This document shows, in pieces, positions 46,124 through 54,962 of a DNA stretch of 64,000 nucleotides (its first letter is position 1; every line of letters begins with the position of its first letter). The stretch is from Streptomyces echinoruber (GTDB taxonomy: Bacteria; Actinomycetota; Actinomycetes; Streptomycetales; Streptomycetaceae). The notes beneath the pieces were generated by a model. That model was given only the letters and a program-made list of their open reading frames with translations, was not told the origin of the DNA and made no database searches. The stretch lies in assembly GCF_014651135.1 (NCBI RefSeq), contig NZ_BMWH01000024.1:60695-124694 (forward strand), given 5' to 3'. A program made the translations under genes and the position numbers.

Positions 46124-48001
46124 CTACGCCGCCGGCGGGTCCTGCGGCCCCCGCCCCGACAGCACCTCCCCGTACGCCTGCATCAGGTCCGGCAGCCGCA
46201 GCGTCGCCAGGTCGTCGCGGGACAGCGCCCCCGGATACACCGACAGCCGCAGGTCCCGGTAGGCGCAGCTCTTCTCGTACAGCGTCCGCAGGAACCGCCC
46301 GTTGCCGAGCTCGTCGATCCAGCCCTGCTCGACGACGTGCGTGGCGATCGCCCGCAGCTCCTCCAGCGCCTCGTCGTCCCAGCGGTCGCCGTTCTCCGCG
46401 GCGAGCACCTTGCCGATCTCGGTGAGTTCGCCGGGCCGGTAGGAGGGGAAGTCGACGCGGGTGGTGAACCGGGACGACAGCCCCGGGTTGGCGGCCAGCA
46501 GCCGGTCCATGCCCTCCGGGTAGCCGGCGAGGATGACGACGAGGTGGTCCCGGTTGTCCTCGGCCCGCTTCAGCAGCACCTGCAGCGCCTCGTCGCCGTA
46601 CGCGTCGCCCTTGCCGTAGCCGGAGTTGGACAGCGAGTACGCCTCGTCGACGAAGAGGACGCCGCCGAGCGCGGAGTCGATCAGCTCGTTGGCCTTCACG
46701 GCGGTCTGCCCCAGGTACTCGCCGACCAGGTCGGCGCGCTGGGCCTCCACGAGGTGGTCGCCGCCGAGCAGGCCGAGGGCGTAGAAGACGCGGCCGAGGA
46801 TGCGGGCGACGGTGGTCTTGCCGGTGCCGGAGGGGCCGGAGAAGACGAAGTGCCGCTTGGGCGGCTGTACGGGCAGCCCCTGCCCGGCCCGCAGCCGCGC
46901 CATGTTCAACTGCGCCGACAGCGCCTTGACCTGGCGCTTGACCGGCTCCAGCCCGACCATGCGCTCCAGTTCGGCGAGCGCCTCCTCCAGCAGCGCCGGG
47001 TCGGTGGGCCCGGCGGGCAGCGAGACGGGCGCGGGCGCGCTCTTGTGGCGCAGCGGCCGGTCGCCCGCGCCGGGCAGGGTGGCGGACGGCGGCGGGGCCG
47101 CATCCGGCAGCCTCAGGTCCCGGCCCTCGGCGCCGAACAGCGCGTCGAGGCCGTCGGGCGCGTCGCCGTCCGGCCCGCCCCCGGCGAGCGCGACCGCGGC
47201 GAGATCGGCGGTGTCCACGCCGTCGACGCCGTCGTAGCCGTCCCCCTCGGCGATCGCGGCGAGCCGGGCGGAGGTGTCCATGAAGGCGGGGTCGACCCGG
47301 TGCACCGCCCGGTACAGGGGCAGCGCCGCCGCCGACCGCCCGGTGCCCTCATGGGCCCGCGCCAGCCAGTACCGCAGCTCCTTGCGCTGCGGCTGCTCGC
47401 TGCGGCAGCGCATCAGCGCCGCCGACAGCAGCGGCTCGGCCTGCCCGTACATCTCCAGGCGGACCCGCGCCATGCCGCCGAACAGACCGGCCTCGATGCC
47501 GAGCATCGGGTCGTCGAGCAGCGGGTCGGTGTGCCGGATCAACTGCTCCCAGTCCTTGACCAGGTAGGCGCGGCAGGCGTGCAGGAAACGCACCTGCGGG
47601 TCGGTGTCCACGGGCGGCAGGTCGGCCAGGGCCCGGTCCAGCTCCGGCACGTGCCGGCCGTCCAGCCAGTGCGAGGCGTGCGCGAGCAGCAGATCGCGCG
47701 GGCTCTCCAGCACCGGCTGCACCCACCAGCCCAGCCAGTACCAGGAGTTGAGGGCGCGGCGGTGCCGGGCCCGCTGCTCGCCGAAGCGGTCCCGGTGCCG
47801 GTACATGCGCAGCAGCGCGGTCGTGGTGTCGACGCGCAGCGCGTGCAGCCCGAGCCAGCCGTCCGCCATCCCGGGATCCATCCGCACCGCGGCCCGGAAC
47901 TCCTCTTCCGCCTGCGGATAGGCGCCCATGGTGTAGGCGTCCACGCCTCGCAGCCACGCGAGGTCGGCCGGGGCCTTGAGGCCCTGCGTGCCGAAGTCCA
48001 T
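46124..48001 (-). CDS. AAA+ ATPase of the CbxX/EccA type with N-terminal TPR-like domain
   Basis: 625 residues from the ATG at 48001, with GGGGGACGG upstream. N-terminal TPR-like helices up to about residue 290 (AYPQAEEEFRAAVRMDPGMADGWLGL), a low-complexity linker, then an AAA+ domain: Walker A FSGPSGTGKTTVARILG around 400-416, Walker B GVLFVDEAYSL around 460, and SRFTTRVDFPSY. The same architecture occurs in EccA of type VII secretion and in rubisco activase CbbX, but no ESX or rubisco gene is in the window. The frame is open further upstream without family similarity. Confidence 0.9.
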   Translation of the reverse strand: MDFGTQGLKAPADLAWLRGVDAYTMGAYPQAEEEFRAAVRMDPGMADGWLGLHALRVDTTTALLRMYRHRDRFGEQRARHRRALNSWYWLGWWVQPVLESPRDLLLAHASHWLDGRHVPELDRALADLPPVDTDPQVRFLHACRAYLVKDWEQLIRHTDPLLDDPMLGIEAGLFGGMARVRLEMYGQAEPLLSAALMRCRSEQPQRKELRYWLARAHEGTGRSAAALPLYRAVHRVDPAFMDTSARLAAIAEGDGYDGVDGVDTADLAAVALAGGGPDGDAPDGLDALFGAEGRDLRLPDAAPPPSATLPGAGDRPLRHKSAPAPVSLPAGPTDPALLEEALAELERMVGLEPVKRQVKALSAQLNMARLRAGQGLPVQPPKRHFVFSGPSGTGKTTVARILGRVFYALGLLGGDHLVEAQRADLVGEYLGQTAVKANELIDSALGGVLFVDEAYSLSNSGYGKGDAYGDEALQVLLKRAEDNRDHLVVILAGYPEGMDRLLAANPGLSSRFTTRVDFPSYRPGELTEIGKVLAAENGDRWDDEALEELRAIATHVVEQGWIDELGNGRFLRTLYEKSCAYRDLRLSVYPGALSRDDLATLRLPDLMQAYGEVLSGRGPQDPPAA

Positions 48002-48280
48002 CCCGTCCCCCACAGACCGTGCCCCCAGGGTCCGCCGCCGGGCCGCCGCCCGCCGGCCGCCATTGGTCGAACCGCCGCTCGGCCGACCGGAGTTGACAGG
48101 TGCGCGAAGCGGCGTCCGAGGTCGCACCGAGGGCATCGTACCCGCGGTGCCGTCCCCCGCCGAAGGGTGCCGCACGGGCCGCTCGGCGAGGTGGGAGCAG
48201 ACGGGGGCGCACACGGCCGCCGGCCGGGGACGAGGAGATCACAGCCCGTGACCGCGGGAGAAGGGTTCGGGAAGCAGAAC

Positions 48281-48316
48281 GAAGCCCCCGGTCACGGGGG
48301 AACAACCGGGGGCTTC
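48281..48316. terminator. 12-bp hairpin with a competing alternative fold
   Basis: GAAGCCCCCGGT (48281-48292) / ACCGGGGGCTTC (48305-48316). The loop contains CGGGGG, which can instead pair with CCCCCG at 48285-48290 around GTCA. It lies 114 bases beyond the minus-strand kinase stop and could end that transcript. The 428-base region 48002-48429 has no supported gene; an AT-richer patch TTGAGAACGTAAGT is at 48347-48360. Confidence 0.6.
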
Positions 48317-48429
48317 GCGTATACCGGCGGCCTCGACGACCGCACATTGAGAACGTAAGTCCTGCACGGTCCCCCGGTCAAGCGGAGCCGGGGACTCAAC
48401 GAAGTTCCGCCGCAAGGGCCTTCACGAAC

Positions 48430-49080
48430 TCAGCACACCGCGGACGGGTCGTCACCGTCGGTGACCGAACGGTGTGCGGCGCGCGACGCCGGCCCCGGCA
48501 GCAGCTCGTACCCGTGCTCCGCCTGCCGCACCAGGAGATCGGCGTACGGCCGCGAGGGGTCGGCGGCGAAGTGCCGGCGCTCGGCCTCGACCCACCCGTC
48601 CCAGAACTCCCGTTGCTCCTCCCCGTCCCGCGCGCGTCCCCGCGCCCACGCCTCCTCGGCGGGCAGCTCCATCCACAGCAGGTGCGCCAGATACGGGCGC
48701 AGCACACGGCGGCCGGCGCCGACGCCCTCGAGCAGGAGCACGGGCGCGGGCGGCAGCACCCGGACCGGGCCGAAGCGCCGCCGCCGCCAGTCGTAGGGGG
48801 CGTGGCGGGCGGGTTCGCCGCGGCGCAGCGGCTCGATCACCTCGGTCAGCAGCCGCCGGTCCCAGGCGAAGAGCTCCGCGTGACTGGCGACGTCGTCCAG
48901 GTGCAGCACCGGCGCACCGCCGAGGGCCGCCGCCAGGCGCCCGGCGAACGTGGACTTGCCGGACCCGGCGTGCCCGTCCACACCGACCAGCCGGACGGGG
49001 CCCAGGGAGGGGGGAAGGCGGCGCAGCCGGGCGGCGAGGCCGGGCAGGGTCTCGGCGGGGGGGCGGGGGAGCGGGGGCAT
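48430..49080 (-). CDS. Uridine kinase-like P-loop protein
   Basis: 216 residues from the ATG at 49080. Walker A GVDGHAGSGKSTFAGRLA at about 33-50, the uridine-kinase-like HLDDVASHAELFAWDRRL, and YDWRRRRFGPVRVLPPAPVLLLEGVGAGR with the lid and base-contact features of the family. It would phosphorylate uridine or a related substrate. It stands alone, not with other salvage genes. Confidence 0.85.
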   Translation of the reverse strand: MPPLPRPPAETLPGLAARLRRLPPSLGPVRLVGVDGHAGSGKSTFAGRLAAALGGAPVLHLDDVASHAELFAWDRRLLTEVIEPLRRGEPARHAPYDWRRRRFGPVRVLPPAPVLLLEGVGAGRRVLRPYLAHLLWMELPAEEAWARGRARDGEEQREFWDGWVEAERRHFAADPSRPYADLLVRQAEHGYELLPGPASRAAHRSVTDGDDPSAVC

Positions 49081-49520
49081 GGTGCGCGGTGACGGTCCGT
49101 GGGGGTCCGGGGGCTCGGGGAGTCGGGGAAGGGAGCCGGGGAGGGGGAGACGGCGGTCTCGTATTCAACCATGTTCGGTCATGCCCGGTCCTGGAGGTCC
49201 TGGGGCTCTGTGGTCCTGTGGTCCTGGGGTCCTGGGGTCCTGGACTCCTCCCGCGGGCGGCTCCGGTCGCCCACCGCTCCGGCACCCCGGCTCGTCGCGG
49301 CTGTCGGCGTCGGCACCCCGGCTCGTCGCGGCTCCCGGTGCCGGTGCCCCGGTTCACCGCCGCTCCCGGCGGGCCGCCGCAGATGGTGCCACTGGTGGAG
49401 ACCAATATTGGTCGGCGCGGCACGCGCCGGGGTCCTGGCGGGGCCGGCCGGGTCCGGTCATAGTGGGCGCACAGTCAGCCGCGCACCGGACCTGTCCCGA
49501 CGACCGGGGGTCATCCGTCC
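49081..49520. other. Repeat-rich intergenic region upstream of the C39-like peptidase
   Basis: 440 bases, no supported gene. It holds GGGGTCCTG / GTGGTCCTG repeats at about 49195-49245 and two copies of GGCACCCCGGCTCGTCGCGGCT near 49282 and 49312 (a 22-bp direct repeat). The 3' part has the DasR-like site annotated separately, about 115-130 bases before the gene. Confidence 0.55.
49391..49413. promoter_or_regulatory. Alternating TGGT/ACCA sites, DasR-box-like, upstream of the C39-like peptidase
   Basis: ACTGGTGGAGACCAAT (49391-49406) matches 13 of 16 positions of the DasR element ACTGGTCTAGACCACT, and it runs into the perfect 14-bp palindrome GACCAATATTGGTC (49400-49413). The order is therefore TGGT-N4-ACCA-ATAT-TGGT. 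It lies 108-130 bases upstream of the start. A GntR-family regulator such as DasR is plausible. Confidence 0.45.
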
Positions 49521-50966
49521 ATGAGCAGATCCCAGCAGCCGTCCCGCCGAACCGTCCTGGCCGCCGCGGTCACCGCCGCCGTGGCGGGCGGCACGGGCCC
49601 GGCGCTCGCCGCCGCCCCGACCCGCGCCGAGACCGCCACCCCGACCACCACCCCGACCACCGCCACCACCACCGCGACGGGCACCGGGACCGGTGCCGCG
49701 CCCCCCGGCGTCCCGCCCGCCGGCCACGCCCCGAACCGCCCGGTCGACTACCGGGCCTGGACGTCGTACGCCGACTGGCGCGGCGGAACGGGCCGCGGCA
49801 CCCGGGCCGTCGCCGGCCCGCGCCCGGGCCTGATGATCGACGCCCCGGTGGGCACCACCGAGTACCGGGACCCGCACACCGGCACCACCGCCGCCTGGGA
49901 GTACGCCACCTGGACCTCGCCCGTCCACCGGCTCGCCGTGCCGGCCACCGAGGCGGTCGCCTCCTGGAACGCCCACACCCCGGCCGGCACCTGGCTCCAG
50001 GCCGAACTGCAGGGCACGTACTCCGACGGCACGGACACCCCCTGGTACGTGATGGGCCGCTGGGCGGCCGGCGACGGCGACATCCGGCGGACGTCGGTGG
50101 ACGGGCAGGCCGACGGCCGGAGCACCGTCTGGACGGACACCCTCGCCCTCGACGACCCGTCCGGCGGTCTGCGCCTGGCGTCGTACCGGCTGCGGCTCAC
50201 CCTGTACCGCAGGCCCGGCACCCGCCTCACCCCCACGGTGTGGCGCATCGGCGCGATGGGCTCCGACGTCCCCGACCGCTTCACGGTCCCGGCCTCCACC
50301 CCCGGCCTCGCCCGGGAACTGGCGGTGCCGCGCTACTCGCAGGAGATCCACGCCGGCCAGTACCCGGAGTACGACGGCGGCGGCGAGGCCTGGTGCAGCC
50401 CCACCTCCTCACAGATGATCATCGAGTACTGGGGCGGCCGCCTCACCCCCGGGCAACTCGCCTGGGTGAACCCGTCCTACGCCGACCCGCAGGTGTGCCA
50501 CGCGGCCCGCTCCACGTACGACTACCAGTACCAGGGCTGCGGCAACTGGCCGTTCAACGCGGCCTACGCGGCCACCTTCCCCGGCCTGCAGGGCGTGGTC
50601 ACCCGGCTCGGCTCCCTCACCGACCTGGAGACCCTCGTCGCGGCCGGCATCCCGGCGATCACCTCCCAGTCGTTCCTCAAGGGAGAACTGACCGGCGCCG
50701 GATACGGCACCTCCGGCCACCTGATGACCGTCATCGGCTTCACCCCCGGCGGCGACGTGATCGCCAACGACCCGGCCTCACCCAGCGACGAGGCGGTGCG
50801 ACGGGTCTACCTGCGCCGGGAGTTCGAGAACATCTGGCTGCGCACCAAGCGGTACAACGCCTCCGGCAAGGTCGTCTCCGGCAGCGGCGGCGTCTGCTAC
50901 CTCTACTTCCCGGCCAACCCCACCGCGCGCCGGCGCGCCGCGCTCGCCGCGGTGGGCGTGCGCTGA
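49521..50966 (+). CDS. Tat-exported C39-like (papain-fold) peptidase
   Basis: 481 residues. Twin-arginine signal SRRTVLAAAVTAAVAGGTGPALAAA at about 8-32, a Pro/Thr-rich linker (about 33-68), a beta-rich domain, then a Peptidase_C39_2 domain from about 270: nucleophile Cys in GGGEAWCSPTSSQMI (about 294), His in TSGHLMTVIGF and Asn/Asp in VIANDPASP. Probably an extracellular cysteine peptidase or amidase; related streptomycete genes stand alone as here. Substrate unknown. Confidence 0.9.
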   Translation: MSRSQQPSRRTVLAAAVTAAVAGGTGPALAAAPTRAETATPTTTPTTATTTATGTGTGAAPPGVPPAGHAPNRPVDYRAWTSYADWRGGTGRGTRAVAGPRPGLMIDAPVGTTEYRDPHTGTTAAWEYATWTSPVHRLAVPATEAVASWNAHTPAGTWLQAELQGTYSDGTDTPWYVMGRWAAGDGDIRRTSVDGQADGRSTVWTDTLALDDPSGGLRLASYRLRLTLYRRPGTRLTPTVWRIGAMGSDVPDRFTVPASTPGLARELAVPRYSQEIHAGQYPEYDGGGEAWCSPTSSQMIIEYWGGRLTPGQLAWVNPSYADPQVCHAARSTYDYQYQGCGNWPFNAAYAATFPGLQGVVTRLGSLTDLETLVAAGIPAITSQSFLKGELTGAGYGTSGHLMTVIGFTPGGDVIANDPASPSDEAVRRVYLRREFENIWLRTKRYNASGKVVSGSGGVCYLYFPANPTARRRAALAAVGVR

Positions 50967-50973
50967 GCACCGC

Positions 50974-51008
50974 GGCGCGGGCCCCGGCACCGGGCCGGGG
51001 CCCGCGCC
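50974..51008 (+). terminator. Terminator of the C39-like peptidase
   Basis: GGCGCGGGCCCCGG (50974-50987) / CCGGGGCCCGCGCC (50995-51008), 14 perfect pairs, loop CACCGGG, 7 bases after the stop. Confidence 0.85.
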
Positions 51009-51116
51009 TGTGACCAACCTCTCTGCCGCGACGGCCCCGGCAGGTGGCATGGTGGACGGGCCGGGAGGGGAGCCCGGCGGGGGGCGGCCCGTACGACCCG
51101 ACCTCCGTGAGACGCC

Positions 51117-51269
51117 ATGACCACCCACGCAGCCACCGCCGTCCGTACTACCGTCCGCACCGGCGGCCCGCACGACGAAGGCGACGGCCCGACGCTCTTG
51201 GAGCATCTCGCCGGCTGGACCCTCGTCGTGGTCCTCGCGATGCTCGTCACCCAACTCGGCCTGCTCTGA
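51117..51269 (+). CDS. Small (50-residue) single-pass membrane protein, conserved in Streptomyces
   Basis: Read directly: the frame opens at the ATG at 51117 (MTTHAATAVRTTVRTGG) and ends in TGA at 51267-51269. The soluble N-terminus has GPHDEGDGPTLLEHL, then one hydrophobic helix (about residues 31-50, GWTLVVVLAMLVTQLGLL) reaching the C-terminus. Codon third positions are strongly G/C. I recognise a similar small protein from other streptomycetes, so it is likely real; its role is unknown. Confidence 0.7.
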   Translation: MTTHAATAVRTTVRTGGPHDEGDGPTLLEHLAGWTLVVVLAMLVTQLGLL

Positions 51270-51515
51270 CCCCGGTCCGGCCCGATCCGAACGGTCCGGT
51301 CCGCTCCGATCCGAACGGCCCGCTCCGGCCCGAACGGGCTCGGCCCGCTCCGGCTCCCTCCGCCCCGGCGGCGGCCGACCGCCGCGCCCGCCCGCTCCTC
51401 GGCGCATCGCGCTCCCCGACGGCAGTCGAACGCCGTCGAATGCCGTCGAACGAGCAGGTGGCGCCGTTCTGCCATACTGCGCTTGTCCCGCCGCCAGTTG
51501 GAGACCAGGGTCGAA

Positions 51516-52181
51516 TTGAAGATCACGCCATCGGACGGCTCCGTCCGTCCCCGGGCGCGCGGTACCGAGCGCTCCCTGGCGCGTCGCGCCGAACTCATCA
51601 CGATCGGGCGGAAGTTGTTCGCCGACACGTCCTACGACGCGCTGTCCATGGACGACATCGCCCGGCAGGCCCATGTCGCCAAGGGGCTGATCTACTACTA
51701 CTTCCACTCCAAGCGCGGCTACTACCTGGCGATCATCGAGGACTCCGTCGCCGATCTGCTCTCCCTCGCGGCGGGCGGCCGGGAGCTGCCGCCGGAGCAG
51801 CGGGTGCGCCGCACCATCGACTGCTACCTGCGCTACGCCGAGGACAACCAGGCCGCCTACCGCACCATCGTCAGCGGCGGCGTCGGCTTCGACACCGAGG
51901 TGCACGCCCTGCGCGACGGGGTGCGCGAGGCGATCGTGGCGACCATCGCCGAGGGCGCCTACGGCCCCGCCGCCGTCGCGCCGCTGACCCGCATGGGCCT
52001 GCTGTCCTGGGTGTGCGGCGTCGAGGGCGCCACCCTCGACTGGATCGCGCGCCCCGAGCTGTCCCGCGAGACGATGGGAGAGCTGCTGGTGAGGACCCTC
52101 GGCGCCACCCTGCGCGCCATCGGGGACCTCGACCTCGACCTCTCCCGCCCCGCCTCGCCGACCGCCCGCCGGGAGGCGTGA
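51516..52181 (+). CDS. TetR-family transcriptional regulator
   Basis: 221 residues from a TTG at 51516, preceded by GGAG and CAGGG; a TTG 11 codons earlier (51483) is an alternative that lacks a ribosome site. HTH at about 37-58 (SMDDIARQAHVAKGLIYYYF), then an all-helical ligand domain. It lies 242 bases upstream of an acyl-CoA dehydrogenase that may be its target; the gap contains AAGCGGTCGTTAACCGGTGA, a loose dyad around GTTAAC. Confidence 0.9.
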   Translation: MKITPSDGSVRPRARGTERSLARRAELITIGRKLFADTSYDALSMDDIARQAHVAKGLIYYYFHSKRGYYLAIIEDSVADLLSLAAGGRELPPEQRVRRTIDCYLRYAEDNQAAYRTIVSGGVGFDTEVHALRDGVREAIVATIAEGAYGPAAVAPLTRMGLLSWVCGVEGATLDWIARPELSRETMGELLVRTLGATLRAIGDLDLDLSRPASPTARREA

Positions 52182-52423
52182 GGGGGGCCGCGCTGCCGGT
52201 GGTCCACGCCGCTTCGAAAGGCTCAGGTCACATCTTGGAGTAAGCGGTCGTTAACCGGTGACGGCCGTGCCCGGATCGGGCATACTCACTGCGCACAGCC
52301 GCTGGTCAGCGGTCTCCGCGATCCGGGGACGCGCCCAGTGGACGGCACCCGAAAGACCCGGCGGCGCCGCCCCACCCCAGGCGCACGTCCGCCGATGCGC
52401 CCGACAGGGAGGAGAGCGACGCC

Positions 52424-53596
52424 ATGTCCGACCGCGCCCCGCAGCCGGTGGAACGGCTGCTGCCGACGGAAGAGGCCCGGGACCTGATCTCGCTCGTCCG
52501 CGACATCGCGCAGCGCGAGATCGCCCCCAAGGCGGCCGAGGAGGAGGACGCCGGCCGCTTCCCGCGTGAGGTCTTCACCCTCCTGTCGCAGTCGGGTCTG
52601 CTGGGCCTGCCCTACGACTCCGAGTACGGCGGCGGAGACCAGCCCTACGAGGTCTACCTCCAGGTCCTGGAGGAGCTCGCCACGGCCCGCCTCACCGTCG
52701 GCCTCGGCGCCAGCGTGCACACGCTGGCCTCGTACGCCCTGGCCACCTACGGCACCAAGGAGCAGCAGGTCGAGCACCTGCCCGGGATGCTCGGCGGCGG
52801 CCTGCTCGGCGCCTACTGCCTCTCCGAGCCGTCCTCCGGCTCGGACGCGGCCTCGCTGCGCACCCGGGCGGTGCGCGACGGCGACGACTGGGTGATCACC
52901 GGCACCAAGGCCTGGATCACGCACGGCGGCATCGCCGACTTCTACACCGTCATGGCGCGTACGGGCGGCGAGGGCCCGCGCGGCATCACCGCCTTCCTGG
53001 TGCCCGGCGACGCGGCGGGCGTGAGCGCCGCGCCACCGGAGAAGAAGATGGGCCTGAAGGGCTCGCCCACCGCCCAGGTCCACTTCGACGGCGTCCGGGT
53101 GCCCGACACCCACCGCATCGGCGAGGAGGGGCAGGGCTTCACCATCGCACTGTCCGCCCTCGACTCCGGGCGGCTCGGCATCGCGGCGTGCGCGATCGGC
53201 CTGGCCCAGGCCGCGCTCAACGAGGCCGTGGCCTACGCCGCCGAGCGCCGCCAGTTCGGGCGGCCGATAGCCGACTTCCAGGGGCTGCGCTTCATGCTCG
53301 CCGACATGGCCACCCAGATCGAGGCCGGCCGCGCCCTTTACCTCGCGGCCGCGCGGCTGCGCGACGCCGGCCGGCCCTTCGCCCAGCAGGCGGCCATGGC
53401 CAAGCTGCACTGCACCGACACCGCGATGCGGGTGACCACCGACGCCGTGCAGATCCTCGGCGGCTACGGCTACACCACCGACTTCCCCGTCGAGCGCTAC
53501 TTGCGCGAGGCGAAGGTGCTGCAGATCGTCGAGGGCACCAACCAGATCCAGCGGATGGTCATCGCCCGCCACCTCGTCGGGCCCGAGGGCCGCTGA
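52424..53596 (+). CDS. Acyl-CoA dehydrogenase
   Basis: 390 residues. AYCLSEPSSGSDAASLRT (FAD/acyl contacts, about 127), WVITGTKAWITHGGIADFY, the C-terminal GGYGYTTDFPVERYLREAK, and the catalytic Glu in QIVEGTNQIQRM (about residue 370). It oxidises acyl-CoA esters with FAD in beta-oxidation or branched-chain degradation; the chain length preference is unclear. It follows the TetR gene and is probably controlled by it. Confidence 0.94.
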   Translation: MSDRAPQPVERLLPTEEARDLISLVRDIAQREIAPKAAEEEDAGRFPREVFTLLSQSGLLGLPYDSEYGGGDQPYEVYLQVLEELATARLTVGLGASVHTLASYALATYGTKEQQVEHLPGMLGGGLLGAYCLSEPSSGSDAASLRTRAVRDGDDWVITGTKAWITHGGIADFYTVMARTGGEGPRGITAFLVPGDAAGVSAAPPEKKMGLKGSPTAQVHFDGVRVPDTHRIGEEGQGFTIALSALDSGRLGIAACAIGLAQAALNEAVAYAAERRQFGRPIADFQGLRFMLADMATQIEAGRALYLAAARLRDAGRPFAQQAAMAKLHCTDTAMRVTTDAVQILGGYGYTTDFPVERYLREAKVLQIVEGTNQIQRMVIARHLVGPEGR

Positions 53597-53733
53597 CGCA
53601 CCGCCGACCGCGCCGTGGGCGGGAACGTCCCGCACCGCGGCGGGCGGACGCCGGGGTGCGGAGGCCGCCGCGGAGGCGGGCGACGCACGGCGATCGCCCG
53701 CGCGGCCCGGCCGGTGCGGGAACGGTGCGGCCC

Positions 53734-53755
53734 GGCCGGCGCCCGGGCGCCGGCC
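53734..53755. terminator. 22-bp palindrome downstream of the acyl-CoA dehydrogenase
   Basis: GGCCGGCGCCC / GGGCGCCGGCC with no spacer, between the convergent dehydrogenase and the minus-strand cysteine protein; plausible bidirectional terminator. Confidence 0.5.
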
Positions 53756-53781
53756 GAGCGGCGCGGTTCAGGCGGCGTGGT

Positions 53782-54210
53782 TCAGGCGGCGCGGCGGCGC
53801 ATCGACGGCACGCGGATCGGGCGCGAGCCCGGTCCGCCGACGTGCGAGAACGGCTGCGTCCGCCAGTCGAAGCCCTGAGGCAGCGTCAGCAGCAGGGCGG
53901 TGTCCTGCTCCTGCGGCTCGAAGGACTCGTCCGCGGGCCGGGCCTCCGACGCCCGGCGGCCGGTGCCGGGGCAGACCGTCAGGCCGAACGGGTTCCACGG
54001 CGAGGCGCACAGCGCGTGCTCCGGCAGGACGTCCTCGTCCGCCAGCAGCGCGATGGGCTGGGCGCAGTCCGGGCAGATCACCCGGTACATCTCGAAGGTG
54101 TCGTAGGCGTCGTCCTCGTAGGCGCCGGGTTCGACGCCCTCCGGCTCGGGCTCGACGACCGGCTGCTGCCGCTTGGGCACGGAACGACCAGGGCGCTTGG
54201 CACTCTGCAT
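53782..54210 (-). CDS. Conserved hypothetical protein with zinc-ribbon-like cysteines
   Basis: 142 residues from the ATG at 54210, preceded by GGGGGAGA. Acidic N-terminal half (PVVEPEPEGVEPGAYEDDAYD), then CPDCAQPIALLADED, ALCASPWNPFGLTVCPGTG (four Cys in all, CxxC plus two spaced Cys) and a basic tail. No signal peptide. It looks like a small zinc-binding protein of the actinomycetes; no function known to me. Confidence 0.85.
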   Translation of the reverse strand: MQSAKRPGRSVPKRQQPVVEPEPEGVEPGAYEDDAYDTFEMYRVICPDCAQPIALLADEDVLPEHALCASPWNPFGLTVCPGTGRRASEARPADESFEPQEQDTALLLTLPQGFDWRTQPFSHVGGPGSRPIRVPSMRRRAA

Positions 54211-54478
54211 GGGATTCTCCCCCTGTGGGCTGGGCCGTGAAGGCGCTGCGGCCTCGACCACAGCAAGCACTTCCCGCCCCGTCCGGGTGATAATCACGGG
54301 ACCATCACGGAGACCGTTCGAACGGTGTGTCGTTCGTCACATGCCGCTCGCAGGTGCCCCGCGCGGCCGCCGCGCCGCCCGGACCGCGCACGGGACGGCT
54401 CCCGGTGCGTCACGAACCGGGCATGGCCTGGGCCGCCGAGCTGTCCGGGGGATCAGCGGCCCGGTAGGTTCTTGCGCC

Positions 54479-54919
54479 ATGGAGGAGCTGGACCGACAGA
54501 TCGTGCGGCTGCTCGTCGAGGACGGGCGGATGAGCTACACCGACCTGGGCAAGGCCACGGGCCTGTCCACGTCGGCCGTGCACCAGCGGGTGCGCCGCCT
54601 GGAGCAGCGGGGCGTCATCCGCGGGTACGCCGCGGTCGTGGACCCGGAGGCGGTGGGGCTGCCGCTGACCGCGTTCATCTCGGTGAAGCCGTTCGACCCC
54701 AGTGCCCCCGACGACATCGCCGACCGCCTCGCCGGCGTGCCCGAGATCGAGGCCTGCCACAGCGTCGCCGGCGACGAGAACTACATCCTCAAGGTGCGCG
54801 TGGCCACCCCGCACGAACTGGAGGAGCTGCTCGCCCGCGTCCGCTCGCTGGCGGGCGTGTCGACCCGGACGACGGTGGTGCTGTCCACCCCGTACGAGGC
54901 GCGTCCGCCGCGCATCTGA
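54479..54919 (+). CDS. Lrp/AsnC-family transcriptional regulator
   Basis: 146 residues from the ATG at 54479. Winged HTH (MEELDRQIVRLLVEDGRMSY; TDLGKATGLSTSAVHQRVRRL), then a RAM domain with PEIEACHSVAGDENYILKV, the effector-binding signature of Lrp/BkdR-type members. It lies 43 bases before the amidohydrolase, probably in one transcript. Different in sequence from the Lrp protein at 27.5 kb. Confidence 0.94.
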   Translation: MEELDRQIVRLLVEDGRMSYTDLGKATGLSTSAVHQRVRRLEQRGVIRGYAAVVDPEAVGLPLTAFISVKPFDPSAPDDIADRLAGVPEIEACHSVAGDENYILKVRVATPHELEELLARVRSLAGVSTRTTVVLSTPYEARPPRI

Positions 54920-54962
54920 CCCGGGTGCGGACCCGGCCGCCGGGCAGGCGAAACTGTGGGTC

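Noticed and set aside
46124..48001. Type VII secretion locus
   Set aside because: Only the EccA-like ATPase is here; no EccB-E, EsxA/B or mycosin genes in the flanks.
48340..48430. tRNA-like fold near the GC hairpins
   Set aside because: No acceptor stem closing with a GGTTCGA-type T-loop and anticodon arm could be formed.
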